Shown piece after piece: positions 1-7,613 of a DNA stretch of 15,150 bases. Both the position numbers and the translations under genes were made by a program. Below the pieces are notes generated by a model. It was not told the DNA's origin. It saw nothing but the letters and a program-made list of their open reading frames with translations, and did no database searches. The stretch lies in assembly GCA_030592205.1 (NCBI GenBank), contig JAUVKA010000034.1:1-15150 (forward strand), written 5' to 3'. Within the stretch, counting starts at the first letter, position 1, and the number at the start of each line of letters is the position of its first letter. Source of the stretch: Bacteroidota bacterium. GTDB lineage: Bacteria; Bacteroidota; Bacteroidia; Bacteroidales; UBA12481.

Positions 1-1408
1 CAAGCAGAAATAATGGGAAGATAGTGCATCCTGCCAGAGAAAAAGCCACGGCAACCAATTGTCCAATCAGTGCTAATATGAACAGAGCGATGATTGCAAC
101 AATAATAGCCATTAAAATTGTTCCCAGTCGAGCAAACAACAATTGGGTTTTGGGAGTTGCTGTAGGATTTATAACTTTAAAATATAGGTCGTGAGAGAAT
201 GCAGATGCTCCAGCAACTAAAAGACCTGAAACCGTAGAGAATGCAGCCGATACACCGCCAGCAGCCAATAAGCCAACTATCAATGGGTGAACATTTCCAA
301 GTTGAGCTGTATAAACAACAATGGCATCCTTGGCCAACTTACCTACTTCAGGATTTGATGAAAGAACTTTTCCAAAGGCGGAATAAGCAGGGGCACTCCA
401 ATAAAGGATACAAATGAAAAATAATCCCCAAACAACCGACCATCTTGCATCCCTGGCTTTTGGAACAACATAGAACCTCTGAATAACATGGGGGAGCCCA
501 GCCGTACCTATCATAAGTGAAAAGGCAATGGCTATCCATTGGAAGAAAGTTTGACCTGTAGCCGGATCCCAGGGCATTGCAAATTCCGGGGCCGGTATGA
601 TGGCATATTCATGACCAATAGAATTCAATAACTGATGGCTGTCGGCCAGAGGAATTCCAGCAACAATATCCGAAACAACAGAACCATATCCTATCTGGGG
701 TAGAAGCCAGAAATAATCAAATTTATAGCTTAGAATAAACAGGGGAATAATAAATGATATGATGATGATAATATATTGAATCTGCATGTTTTTAGTTACT
801 CCCAACATTCCGGAAATCAGGGTGTAAGTCAATACAACAGATCCTCCAATAATCACGGCCCAGGTGTAATCTATTCCAAGAATCCATTTGAACATCAATC
901 CAATTCCACCAAATTGTCCAACGCAATAAGAAATGGAAATCAAAATGGCAATTATAGCACCAACAGCCCTTAAGGTCTGAGAGTAATATCTGTCGCCAAT
1001 AAAATCGGCAGCTGTGTATTTTCCGTATTTTCGTATCTGTCCTGCCATGAGGATCAACAGAAGGACATAGCCCCCTGTCCAGCCAACAACATAAGCCAAA
1101 CCATGATAACCCGAACCATACATTAGTGCTGCCATTCCGAGGAAGGATGCAGCGCTCATCCAGTTGGATGCAATGGCCATACCAGAGCCGACTTTGGAGA
1201 TTCCGCGACCTGCAGCATAAAAATCTGTTGTATCCTTGGCACGGAAAAGGATGCCAACCATAACAAACAGAATCAAAATGGCAATCAGGATAATAGCAGG
1301 ACCAACTTTAAACCCTCCTTCAAGTTGGGCTCCGCCTGATGCGGCAAAGAGGAAAGTGGGAAACATTGATATTATTAGAGGAAGTATAAGCTTTTTCATT
1401 TTTTTCAT
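1..1408 (-). CDS. Sodium:solute symporter, ActP/VC_2705-like large subunit (partial, C-terminus missing)
   Basis: This is an inner-membrane sodium-coupled uptake protein of the SSS family. The 469 visible residues start with a hydrophobic signal-like segment (about 7-22), then many membrane spans. ActP-like landmarks are DFYAAGRGI (62-70), NWMSAASFLGM (82-92), GTAGLPHVIQRF (301-312) and a later GASAFSHDLY. Acetate permease ActP and the VC_2705 subfamily share these, so acetate or another small carboxylate is the likely substrate; the exact substrate is inference. The reading frame is open to base 1, and roughly 80-100 residues should lie outside the window. Two in-frame ATGs (positions 1408 and 1399) are possible starts with no clear ribosome binding site; the first was taken. 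It follows the small-subunit gene by 14 bases, so the two are surely cotranscribed, which matches the two-component organisation of VC_2705-type symporters. Confidence 0.93.
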   Translation of the reverse strand, partial: MKKMKKLILPLIISMFPTFLFAASGGAQLEGGFKVGPAIILIAILILFVMVGILFRAKDTTDFYAAGRGISKVGSGMAIASNWMSAASFLGMAALMYGSGYHGLAYVVGWTGGYVLLLILMAGQIRKYGKYTAADFIGDRYYSQTLRAVGAIIAILISISYCVGQFGGIGLMFKWILGIDYTWAVIIGGSVVLTYTLISGMLGVTKNMQIQYIIIIISFIIPLFILSYKFDYFWLLPQIGYGSVVSDIVAGIPLADSHQLLNSIGHEYAIIPAPEFAMPWDPATGQTFFQWIAIAFSLMIGTAGLPHVIQRFYVVPKARDARWSVVWGLFFICILYWSAPAYSAFGKVLSSNPEVGKLAKDAIVVYTAQLGNVHPLIVGLLAAGGVSAAFSTVSGLLVAGASAFSHDLYFKVINPTATPKTQLLFARLGTILMAIIVAIIALFILALIGQLVAVAFSLAGCTIFPLFLL

Positions 1409-1422
1409 TTTTGAGGATTCAA

Positions 1423-2175
1423 TTAGTCCTGGATGCCTAATAATTTATTTCGTCGATCTATACGGATACAATACAGCAAGCAGAGTCCTACAAACAGAAT
1501 CAACAGGAATATGGCCGAATAGAAATAATGAAATGGAAACCCTAAAAAGGAAAAATCAGTTAGAAATGATTGGTTGTGGATGAGATACTTGGACATTATA
1601 TCAGGAATCATTTCCTTATTCGCTTCCGCAAAACCAGCCATTCCCTTTGATGATAATTCTATCGCCAGAACTCTGGACCGAACATCAAAAGCAGATAGGG
1701 CCAGAATTTTACTTACCCTTATCCTCAATTCATTTTTTTCTGATATGTATTTTGGATCAGTGATTGAGTAAGTACCTTCCATTAGTTTTTCGAAGCTGCC
1801 TACCTGGGAAATTATTTCCGTTTTCTGTTGATCTGGTGAAAGCTCAAGAACAGCCCAGCTTAGACCGTTCCCCAGAGCTTCCCGCTCAGCAGAAGTTATG
1901 AAGTTTTTCGCAAGAACACTTAGGGAAGATTGAGCAAATTCTTGCATTTCAACAGAATTGGCTGTGCCAGATAATATTTGGGGCCAGACTTTTTCATAAA
2001 CTGTATATGCCGGTTCTGGAGTAGGTTTTTGAATAACCCTCAATAGGATCTGGAATCCAAAGGTTGCTATAGCCCAGATGCAAACAAGCCAGATCACAAT
2101 ACCTCTGTTGTGCCTGGCTATTGCTGTGCTGGGTTTAAAAAAACTCATTTGATAATCGTTGGAAGTTGTTTCCAT
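1423..2175 (-). CDS. Symporter small subunit (DUF4212-like) with a large insert between its two membrane helices
   Basis: The 250-residue protein has one membrane helix near the N-terminus (about 25-47, RGIVIWLVCIWAIATFGF) and one near the C-terminus (about 213-238), ending in a basic tail, RIDRRNKLLGIQD. These two ends resemble DUF4212 (sodium/substrate symporter small subunit), normally a protein of only about 80-100 residues with two helices and a final R-x-x-R-x-D type tail. Between them lies about 150-160 polar, helix-rich residues that the usual family does not have. It is encoded directly upstream of the symporter, as small subunits of this type are, and probably assists its assembly or activity. 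With both helices spanning the membrane, the insert would sit on the periplasmic side if the tails are cytoplasmic. The family assignment rests on the ends, the topology and the neighbour; the insert is not recognised. Confidence 0.72.
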   Translation of the reverse strand: METTSNDYQMSFFKPSTAIARHNRGIVIWLVCIWAIATFGFQILLRVIQKPTPEPAYTVYEKVWPQILSGTANSVEMQEFAQSSLSVLAKNFITSAEREALGNGLSWAVLELSPDQQKTEIISQVGSFEKLMEGTYSITDPKYISEKNELRIRVSKILALSAFDVRSRVLAIELSSKGMAGFAEANKEMIPDIMSKYLIHNQSFLTDFSFLGFPFHYFYSAIFLLILFVGLCLLYCIRIDRRNKLLGIQD

Positions 2176-2208
2176 GAAAGCTTAGGTTTTGTTAATTAGG
2201 TAACAGCC

Positions 2209-2216
2209 CAAAATTA
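2209..2216 (-). promoter_or_regulatory. Possible -7 element for the symporter operon
   Basis: On the minus strand this reads TAATTTTG, a full match to the Bacteroidota -7 consensus TAnnTTTG, 33 bases before the small-subunit ATG. No good TTTG -33 element is seen 19-22 bases further upstream, so this is only a weak call. Confidence 0.3.
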
Positions 2217-2313
2217 TTATAAAATTTGAATAATTAACAGGATATAGATCATGTTTACTTTTTGATTGCTTAGGATAATAATGTTATGATTTTGTATCTT
2301 TACATGAACACTT

Positions 2314-3135
2314 TTGGAGAATATTTTGAATCTGCCATTCATTATAAACGATAAGTATACTACACCTGAAAAAACTGGTAGATACTGGCTTGACAGGGTT
2401 TTCCCTAAATACAGTCTGGTTTTTTATTATCATTTTCTCAGAATAGTTTTAAGTCAAAGGAGAGCTGCTCTGAAAGGGTCCTATGATGATGAGGCCTGGG
2501 CGAGGGGTTCTTTAAATGTCATGCGGCTCATAGAGAAATGTGGTGGGCGGTTTCATATTACTGGTTTGGAAAACCTCAGGAAATGCAAGGGCCCCGTGGT
2601 CATAGTAAGTAACCATATGAGCACCTTGGAAACCATGGTTTTTCCATTCCTGATCGCACCTGCCATGCGGGTAACATTTGTGGTCAAGGAAAGTATTATG
2701 CAGAATAAAATTTTTGGACCAATAATGCGGGCCAGAAATCCAATTACGGTTGGGCGTACCAACTCCAGGGAGGATCTGATCAAAGTTCTGGATCAGGGAA
2801 AAAAACTACTTGAGAATGGGATTTCATTGGTTATTTTTCCCCAAAGCACCAGGCAGGTCGACTTCAAACCTGAGAAGTTCAATTCCCTTGGAACAAAGCT
2901 GGCATCAAAAAGTGGTGTGCAGGTTCTCCCTGTTGCAATTCAAACTGATTTCTGGGGGAACGGAAAAAGAATTAAGGAATTGGGACCTATCAATCGTAGT
3001 TTTCCTATACACATGAATTTTGGTTCACCCATGGATGTTGGAGCTTCGGGAAAAGAGGCACACTTGGCAGTGGTAAACCATATTCAGGAGAATCTGAAAA
3101 CCTGGGGAAAAGAAAGAGAATCAAATTTACTTTAG
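2314..3135 (+). CDS. PlsC-like lysophospholipid/glycerolipid acyltransferase with variant motifs
   Basis: The 273-residue protein has the PlsC acyltransferase fold (about 80-240). Motif I reads NHMSTLE (H101, E106), so the usual HX4D is HX4E. Motif III reads FPQSTR (175-180) where classic PlsC has FPEGTR. A later VLPVAIQTD matches the final strand motif. It would transfer an acyl chain to a lysophospholipid or related acceptor at the inner face of the membrane; the acceptor is unknown. The frame is closed upstream by TGA at 2305-2307, so the start must be TTG: either 2314, used here, or 2326, which has GGAG six bases before it (2316-2319) and would give 269 residues. The ATG at 2304 is out of frame and stops after 16 codons. 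A weak promoter may be TTTG at 2261-2264 with TGATTTTG at 2287-2294. The next gene follows after 57 bases on the same strand. Confidence 0.85.
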   Translation: MENILNLPFIINDKYTTPEKTGRYWLDRVFPKYSLVFYYHFLRIVLSQRRAALKGSYDDEAWARGSLNVMRLIEKCGGRFHITGLENLRKCKGPVVIVSNHMSTLETMVFPFLIAPAMRVTFVVKESIMQNKIFGPIMRARNPITVGRTNSREDLIKVLDQGKKLLENGISLVIFPQSTRQVDFKPEKFNSLGTKLASKSGVQVLPVAIQTDFWGNGKRIKELGPINRSFPIHMNFGSPMDVGASGKEAHLAVVNHIQENLKTWGKERESNLL

Positions 3136-3192
3136 GCATTTTCATCAATTCACCAATCTACTAATCTGCAAATCAACCAATTAACCAGAAAC

Positions 3193-4539
3193 ATGACAAC
3201 ACGTCGTTCATTCCTGAAAACTGCTACTGTATCCACTGCCGGCGCACTGATTCTTCCTACTATACTCCCTTCATGTATCAAATGGAAGGGAGCTAATGAT
3301 CGAATTAATGTAGGCCATATTGGTGTGGGATCCAGAGGTATGGCTGAAATGAAAATGTATGTGCTCCCTTTTGATCAATTCCGGATCAATGCAGTTTGTG
3401 ATGTATTCCTTTCAAGAAGGGAATCAGCAGCCCAAGTTGTTTCAAAGAAGTATGAGTCAGATGGATTGAAGAATCCTTCATGCGACAGCTACAATGATTA
3501 CCGTGAATTACTGGATCGACGGGATATTGACATGGTGGCGATTACAAGCCCTGACCACTGGCACCTGCCGATTGCTATCCATGCAGTGCAAGCAGGCAAG
3601 CATGTTCATGTGAATAAACCTCTCGGGCTGAATTATTTATACATGCTCGAGCTTAAGGAAGAGCTAGAAAATCAGAAACTTAAGTTTAATTATGGCACCC
3701 AGCAACGCTCTTATGCCTTTTTGAAAAAGGCAATGGAGGTAGTTAGAAACGGGGGGCTTGGTGAAATCAAAAAAGCTATTGTTTGGGCTCCTGGAGGAGG
3801 AACAGACCGGCATATTGGGTATTTTAAACCAATGAATGTTCCAGTCGGGCTTGATTATGATATGTGGCTGGGTCCGGCTCCAAAATCTCCCTATACTGCC
3901 GATCGTGTACACCGGGACGGATCGTTTTTTATTAATGATTACTCGATTGGATTTCTTGGGGGTTGGGGTGCTCATCCCTTAGATGTCCTTGTTTGGGCCC
4001 TGAAGGATCAACTGACAACTAATTGTACTGTTAAAGCCACAGGGGAAATTCGCTGGCCAGAGAGTTCAATGTATAATAATATCAATGTATGGGACGCTAA
4101 GTTGAAATATGAAAACGGCCCTGAAGTACGGTTCTTGAGCCAGGACCTTGCTAAACCAGTTGTTATGGAATATCTATCTGAGTACCGCCAGAACGGTACC
4201 TTATTTATTGGATCGAAAGCCTGGATGAGTTTGAGCAGAACCTATGCTGAGTCTGATAATCCTGAAATTAACCAGGCCATCAATGATTTTCCAAAAAAAG
4301 ATTTTGGCTTGGATGGCGATCGTGGGACACACTTATTAGAATTTGCAAGCTTAATTAGGGGAGATAGTGAGAGCTATATGTCAGTGGATGATGCTATTCT
4401 TTCTGATACAATTTCACATCTAACAAATGTGGCGATACGCCAGAAACAGGAAATTACCTGGGATGCTGTAGCTGGTAAATTGAAAAACAGCCCTGAGGGA
4501 AACAAGCTAATGAACCGGGAACACCGTCAACCATATTAG
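3193..4539 (+). CDS. Tat-exported Gfo/Idh/MocA family protein
   Basis: The 448-residue protein begins with a twin-arginine signal (TTRRSFLK, R4-R5) and a hydrophobic stretch ending in LPSC, so it is exported folded and may be lipidated at C28. The Rossmann part has HIGVGSRG (G44, G46, G49), the NAD(P)-binding fingerprint, then SPDHWHLPIA (119-128). The usual EKP motif is NKP here (141-143): the lysine stays but the acid is replaced. GGWGAHPLD (256-264, H261) corresponds to the family's active-site histidine region. Relatives oxidise or reduce sugars and sugar derivatives, and some hydrolyse glycosides by an NAD-dependent route (GH109). Export by Tat fits a protein that carries its nucleotide from the cytoplasm. 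The substrate cannot be told from the sequence. It follows the acyltransferase after a low-complexity AT-rich 57-base spacer; cotranscription is possible but unproven. Confidence 0.9.
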   Translation: MTTRRSFLKTATVSTAGALILPTILPSCIKWKGANDRINVGHIGVGSRGMAEMKMYVLPFDQFRINAVCDVFLSRRESAAQVVSKKYESDGLKNPSCDSYNDYRELLDRRDIDMVAITSPDHWHLPIAIHAVQAGKHVHVNKPLGLNYLYMLELKEELENQKLKFNYGTQQRSYAFLKKAMEVVRNGGLGEIKKAIVWAPGGGTDRHIGYFKPMNVPVGLDYDMWLGPAPKSPYTADRVHRDGSFFINDYSIGFLGGWGAHPLDVLVWALKDQLTTNCTVKATGEIRWPESSMYNNINVWDAKLKYENGPEVRFLSQDLAKPVVMEYLSEYRQNGTLFIGSKAWMSLSRTYAESDNPEINQAINDFPKKDFGLDGDRGTHLLEFASLIRGDSESYMSVDDAILSDTISHLTNVAIRQKQEITWDAVAGKLKNSPEGNKLMNREHRQPY

Positions 4540-4648
4540 CTGTAATTAATTTTTTTGCTTATGCATACCTGTCCGTCTAAAAATCTTGAATGAGTGCATT
4601 GGGCTTACAGGGATATGAGGGTTTTTGTAAAAAAAAGGAAAGAACCTG

Positions 4649-4673
4649 GTAACTTAAATCTCAAATAAGCGTC
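4649..4673 (+). promoter_or_regulatory. Candidate ECF-sigma promoter, GTAAC - 16 bases - CGTC
   Basis: GTAAC at 4649-4653 and CGTC at 4670-4673 (followed by ATA) are 16 bases apart, like the -35 and -10 of an ECF sigma promoter. The same pair and spacing occur at 8405-8429 and 10827-10851. Transcription would start near 4680, leaving a leader of about 80 bases before the hydrolase ATG at 4763. The rest of the 4540-4762 spacer shows nothing else convincing. Confidence 0.5.
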
Positions 4674-4762
4674 ATATATATATCCGAACAAAATTGAATT
4701 ATCCTATGAGAGGGCCTTTTACCCACCATAACAATTTATAATTTCTAATAATTAACTTCCTC

Positions 4763-6943
4763 ATGAAACGAATTTTCATTATACGAATGATTCTGTTAAC
4801 CAGTTTGTTAACAGGGTTTGCTATGTCTTCAATCCAAGCGCAATCCATAAGCGGCGATTGGTATGGTAAGGCCGAAATACAGGGTATGACCCTAAGGTTG
4901 AATATTCACATTACTGAAACCGAAGATGGATTTCAAGGTACTTTTGATTCTCCCGACCAGGGTGCCATGGGAATACCGCTGACCAGTGTGGAATTAGACT
5001 TCCCAAAATTTAAATTTTCTTTTGCTCAAGCCGGGTTGACTTATTCAGGTGTGACAGATGCTGGATTCACTATGATTATGGGATCCTTCAAACAGGGCAC
5101 CATAGATACTGAGCTGAATTTTAGTAGGGGACAGGTTGAACTTCCTGAAAACAGTCTTCCGAAAATCATGGAGAAATATGATAAGCAGGAGGTATATATC
5201 ACTATGCGGGATAGCATTAAATTATTTACATCGATTTATACTCCTAAGGAGATGAATGGAAAGGCTCCAATGCTAATGAGCCGTACTCCCTATAATATTG
5301 AGGGAGGAGGAGAGGAAGCTTTTAACCTTTTTCTTCCAATTTATTTTCGATTTATTAAGGAAGGCTACATTTTTGTTTTCCAAGATGTACGTGGCCGATA
5401 TATGAGTGAGGGAGAGTATGAACATGTTAGGCCGTTTAATCCTGATAAAAAGGGGACAGATATCGACGAGGCTTCAGACACCTACGATACAGTGGAGTGG
5501 CTACTACAAAATATTGAGAATAACAATGGGAACCTTGGAGTTTTTGGGATTTCTTATCCCGGCTTTTATTCCACCCTTTCCATTTTGGCCTACCACCCGG
5601 CTATTAAGGCAGTATCACCACAGGCACCGGTAACCAATTGGTGGATTGGCGATGACTGGCACCATAACGGGGCTTTCTTGCTGCTGGACGGTTTTAACTT
5701 CTATACCTTTTTTGGAGAGGATCATCCAGAGCCAAGTAGGCGGAATACTGCTCCCCGTTTCAGATGGGGTGTTCAGGATAACTATGAGTTTTTCATGCGT
5801 CATGGGACTATTAAAGAGCTGACGGAGAAATATTTTCCTGATCCAGACAGTTACCTGGATGTTCTCAGGAGTCACCCGGATTATGATGATTATTGGAAGT
5901 CAACTGACCCCCGTCCACACCTGAAAAAAATTAAACCTGCTGTTATGACCGTAGGTGGATGGTTTGATGCTGAAGATTGCTGGGGTGCACAAAAGACCTA
6001 CAAAGCTATTGAGGTTCAAAACCCAGGAGCAGAAAATATTCTGGTTATGGGTCCATGGTCACATGGGCAATGGGCTGGTACGGCCGGTGAAAATATGGGC
6101 AATATGTACTGGGGCATGAATGCTAATGATAGGTTTCATGAGCAGGAAGTAGACTTCTTTAATTATTATTTAAAAGGAGAAGGAGATTTAGATCTCCCTG
6201 AGGCTTTGATTTTTGATACCGGTGCAAGTGAGTGGGTTGAATTTGAAACCTGGCCGCCTGAGGCTGCAAAAGAAATGACGGCATATTTTTATGCAGATGA
6301 AAAGCTGGGACTTGAAAAGCCGACGGAGAAAGAAAGTTTTGATGAGTATGTATCTGATCCGAATAATCCTGTTCCATACACAGAAGATGTTCATTTACGT
6401 CGAACTACCTCCTATATGAATGACGACCAGCGCTTTGCCTCTCGTCGCCCTGATGTAATGGTTTATCAAACAGAGGTTTTGGAGGAGGATATGACTGTTA
6501 CCGGTCCTATTTATGCAGATCTTTATGTAAGTACTACCGGGACAGATGCTGACTTCATCGTGAAAGTGATTGATGTATTTCCTGACAATGCCTTGCCTTT
6601 GCCAGACCAGGATCTCGATATGCCACTGGCAGGATACCAGATGTTGGTTCGTGGAGAGGTTTTCCGTGGACGCTACCGGAATAGTTTTGAAAAACCGGAG
6701 CCTTTTGTTCCGGGCAAAGTAAGCCGGATAAAATATGAACTTCCAGGAATTGCCCATACCTTTAAGAAAGGACATAGGTTGATGATCCAGGTTCAAAGTT
6801 CATGGTTCCCCCTGGTTGACCGGAATCCCCAGAAGTTTGTGGATATTTACAACTGTACTGATGCCGATTTCCAAAAAGCAGATATTCGCATTTTCAGAAA
6901 CAAAAAACATCCGTCTAACATATGTTTTATGGTGCTGGATTGA
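4763..6943 (+). CDS. Secreted CocE/NonD-type hydrolase, alpha-amino-acid ester hydrolase-like, with N-terminal beta domain
   Basis: The 726-residue protein has a Sec signal peptide (about 1-27, ending in IQAQS) and so acts in the periplasm or outside. Residues about 28-122 form a beta-rich domain (SGDWYGKAEI ... GSFKQG) of the lipocalin-like kind sometimes fused to Bacteroidota hydrolases. The alpha/beta-hydrolase follows (about 140-470): nucleophile S264 in GISYPG, D402 in GGWFDAED and H434 in GPWSHGQW. The 32-residue gap from Asp to His, the Tyr after the Ser (Y265) and DDWHHNGAF (297-305) look more like alpha-amino-acid ester hydrolase/glutaryl acylase enzymes than cocaine esterase. About 490-726 is the X-Pro dipeptidyl-peptidase C-terminal jelly roll. 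It probably cleaves or transfers acyl groups on amino-acid esters or amides; the natural substrate is unknown. It has its own spacer and a candidate ECF promoter, so it is probably transcribed alone. Confidence 0.9.
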   Translation: MKRIFIIRMILLTSLLTGFAMSSIQAQSISGDWYGKAEIQGMTLRLNIHITETEDGFQGTFDSPDQGAMGIPLTSVELDFPKFKFSFAQAGLTYSGVTDAGFTMIMGSFKQGTIDTELNFSRGQVELPENSLPKIMEKYDKQEVYITMRDSIKLFTSIYTPKEMNGKAPMLMSRTPYNIEGGGEEAFNLFLPIYFRFIKEGYIFVFQDVRGRYMSEGEYEHVRPFNPDKKGTDIDEASDTYDTVEWLLQNIENNNGNLGVFGISYPGFYSTLSILAYHPAIKAVSPQAPVTNWWIGDDWHHNGAFLLLDGFNFYTFFGEDHPEPSRRNTAPRFRWGVQDNYEFFMRHGTIKELTEKYFPDPDSYLDVLRSHPDYDDYWKSTDPRPHLKKIKPAVMTVGGWFDAEDCWGAQKTYKAIEVQNPGAENILVMGPWSHGQWAGTAGENMGNMYWGMNANDRFHEQEVDFFNYYLKGEGDLDLPEALIFDTGASEWVEFETWPPEAAKEMTAYFYADEKLGLEKPTEKESFDEYVSDPNNPVPYTEDVHLRRTTSYMNDDQRFASRRPDVMVYQTEVLEEDMTVTGPIYADLYVSTTGTDADFIVKVIDVFPDNALPLPDQDLDMPLAGYQMLVRGEVFRGRYRNSFEKPEPFVPGKVSRIKYELPGIAHTFKKGHRLMIQVQSSWFPLVDRNPQKFVDIYNCTDADFQKADIRIFRNKKHPSNICFMVLD

Positions 6944-7034
6944 GACAGGCCTTTTATTATCTGGGTAAAACATCTAAAATGATTTCTTCTTATATTTACT
7001 GCTGATCGATCAATTTGGTTCGAAATAGCTTATT

Positions 7035-7559
7035 ATGTCGAATCGCTTAAGCAAATCAAAAATGTTCTGGCCTACAATAATTATGGGGGTGCTTGCGATC
7101 GCCCTGTTTGTAATTGCAACACTGCAGGGTGAAGGAAAAAATATTGCCGGTCTTAAGCATGCCTGGGTAATGACCCGGCAGATCATACCCTTGCTTGTTT
7201 TTGCCTTCATAATGGCCGGTCTGGTACAGGTCCTCCTGCCCAAGGACTTGCTTGCAAAGTGGGTAGGGGATTCTTCTGGATTCCGGGGGATTCTTATCGG
7301 AACTCTTGCAGGTGCTATCACCCCAGGTGGGCCCTATGTTAGTTTACCTATTGTTGCCGGATTGTTGAGTGGCGGGGCTGGTATTGGCACAATGGTATCT
7401 TTTCTTACGAGCTGGTCACTCTGGGCTGTGGCTCGTTTACCTATGGAGGTAGGTATCATTGGTTGGAAATTTACACTAATCAGGCTCCTCAGCGTTTTGA
7501 TTTTTCCTCCCCTTGCCGGAATACTTGCCAATGTCCTAAGTAAGTTTTTTAAGGTCTAA
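7035..7559 (+). CDS. Half-length permease (COG0701/ArsP_1-like)
   Basis: The 174-residue membrane protein has about five predicted helices (roughly 11-30, 45-67, 83-107, 113-133 and 147-170). The core GAITPGGPYVSLPIVAGL (about 94-111) and the following glycine-rich, LTSW segment resemble the predicted permease family COG0701 (Pfam ArsP_1). Full members have about 300 or more residues in two similar halves, while this protein corresponds to one half and may work as a dimer. COG0701 includes exporters of organoarsenicals, but many members have no known substrate, and nothing here indicates arsenic. The frame is intact, with its own ATG and no remnant of a second half in the 54 bases after the stop, so it looks like a genuine short form and not a truncation. 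The next gene follows on the same strand. Confidence 0.7.
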   Translation: MSNRLSKSKMFWPTIIMGVLAIALFVIATLQGEGKNIAGLKHAWVMTRQIIPLLVFAFIMAGLVQVLLPKDLLAKWVGDSSGFRGILIGTLAGAITPGGPYVSLPIVAGLLSGGAGIGTMVSFLTSWSLWAVARLPMEVGIIGWKFTLIRLLSVLIFPPLAGILANVLSKFFKV

Positions 7560-7613
7560 TGTGAATATTATAACGACGATAATATTGTAACTTAGATTTA
7601 TTTCCATTTGTTG

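Noticed and set aside
1236..1583. Plus-strand ORF of 115 codons across the symporter start
   Set aside because: It is the shadow of the minus-strand symporter and small-subunit genes, which have clear family motifs and a shared operon layout.
2304..2354. ATG at 2304 as start of the acyltransferase gene
   Set aside because: It is in another frame and meets a stop after 16 codons, so only a frameshift would make it useful. The TTG starts explain the gene without one.
3136..3192. AAT/AAC-rich repeats in the spacer before the Gfo/Idh/MocA gene as a CRISPR-like or tandem repeat
   Set aside because: The units are irregular, only a few bases long and without spacers; this is ordinary low-complexity spacer for this phylum.
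4574..4579. CGTCTA after the Gfo/Idh/MocA gene as a fourth ECF -10 element
   Set aside because: No GT(A/T)AC lies 16 bases upstream; the nearest GTAAT is 27 bases away.
7575..7591. GACG...GTAAC in the permease-carotenoid gap as a minus-strand ECF promoter
   Set aside because: The elements are only 8 bases apart and would point into the permease gene.
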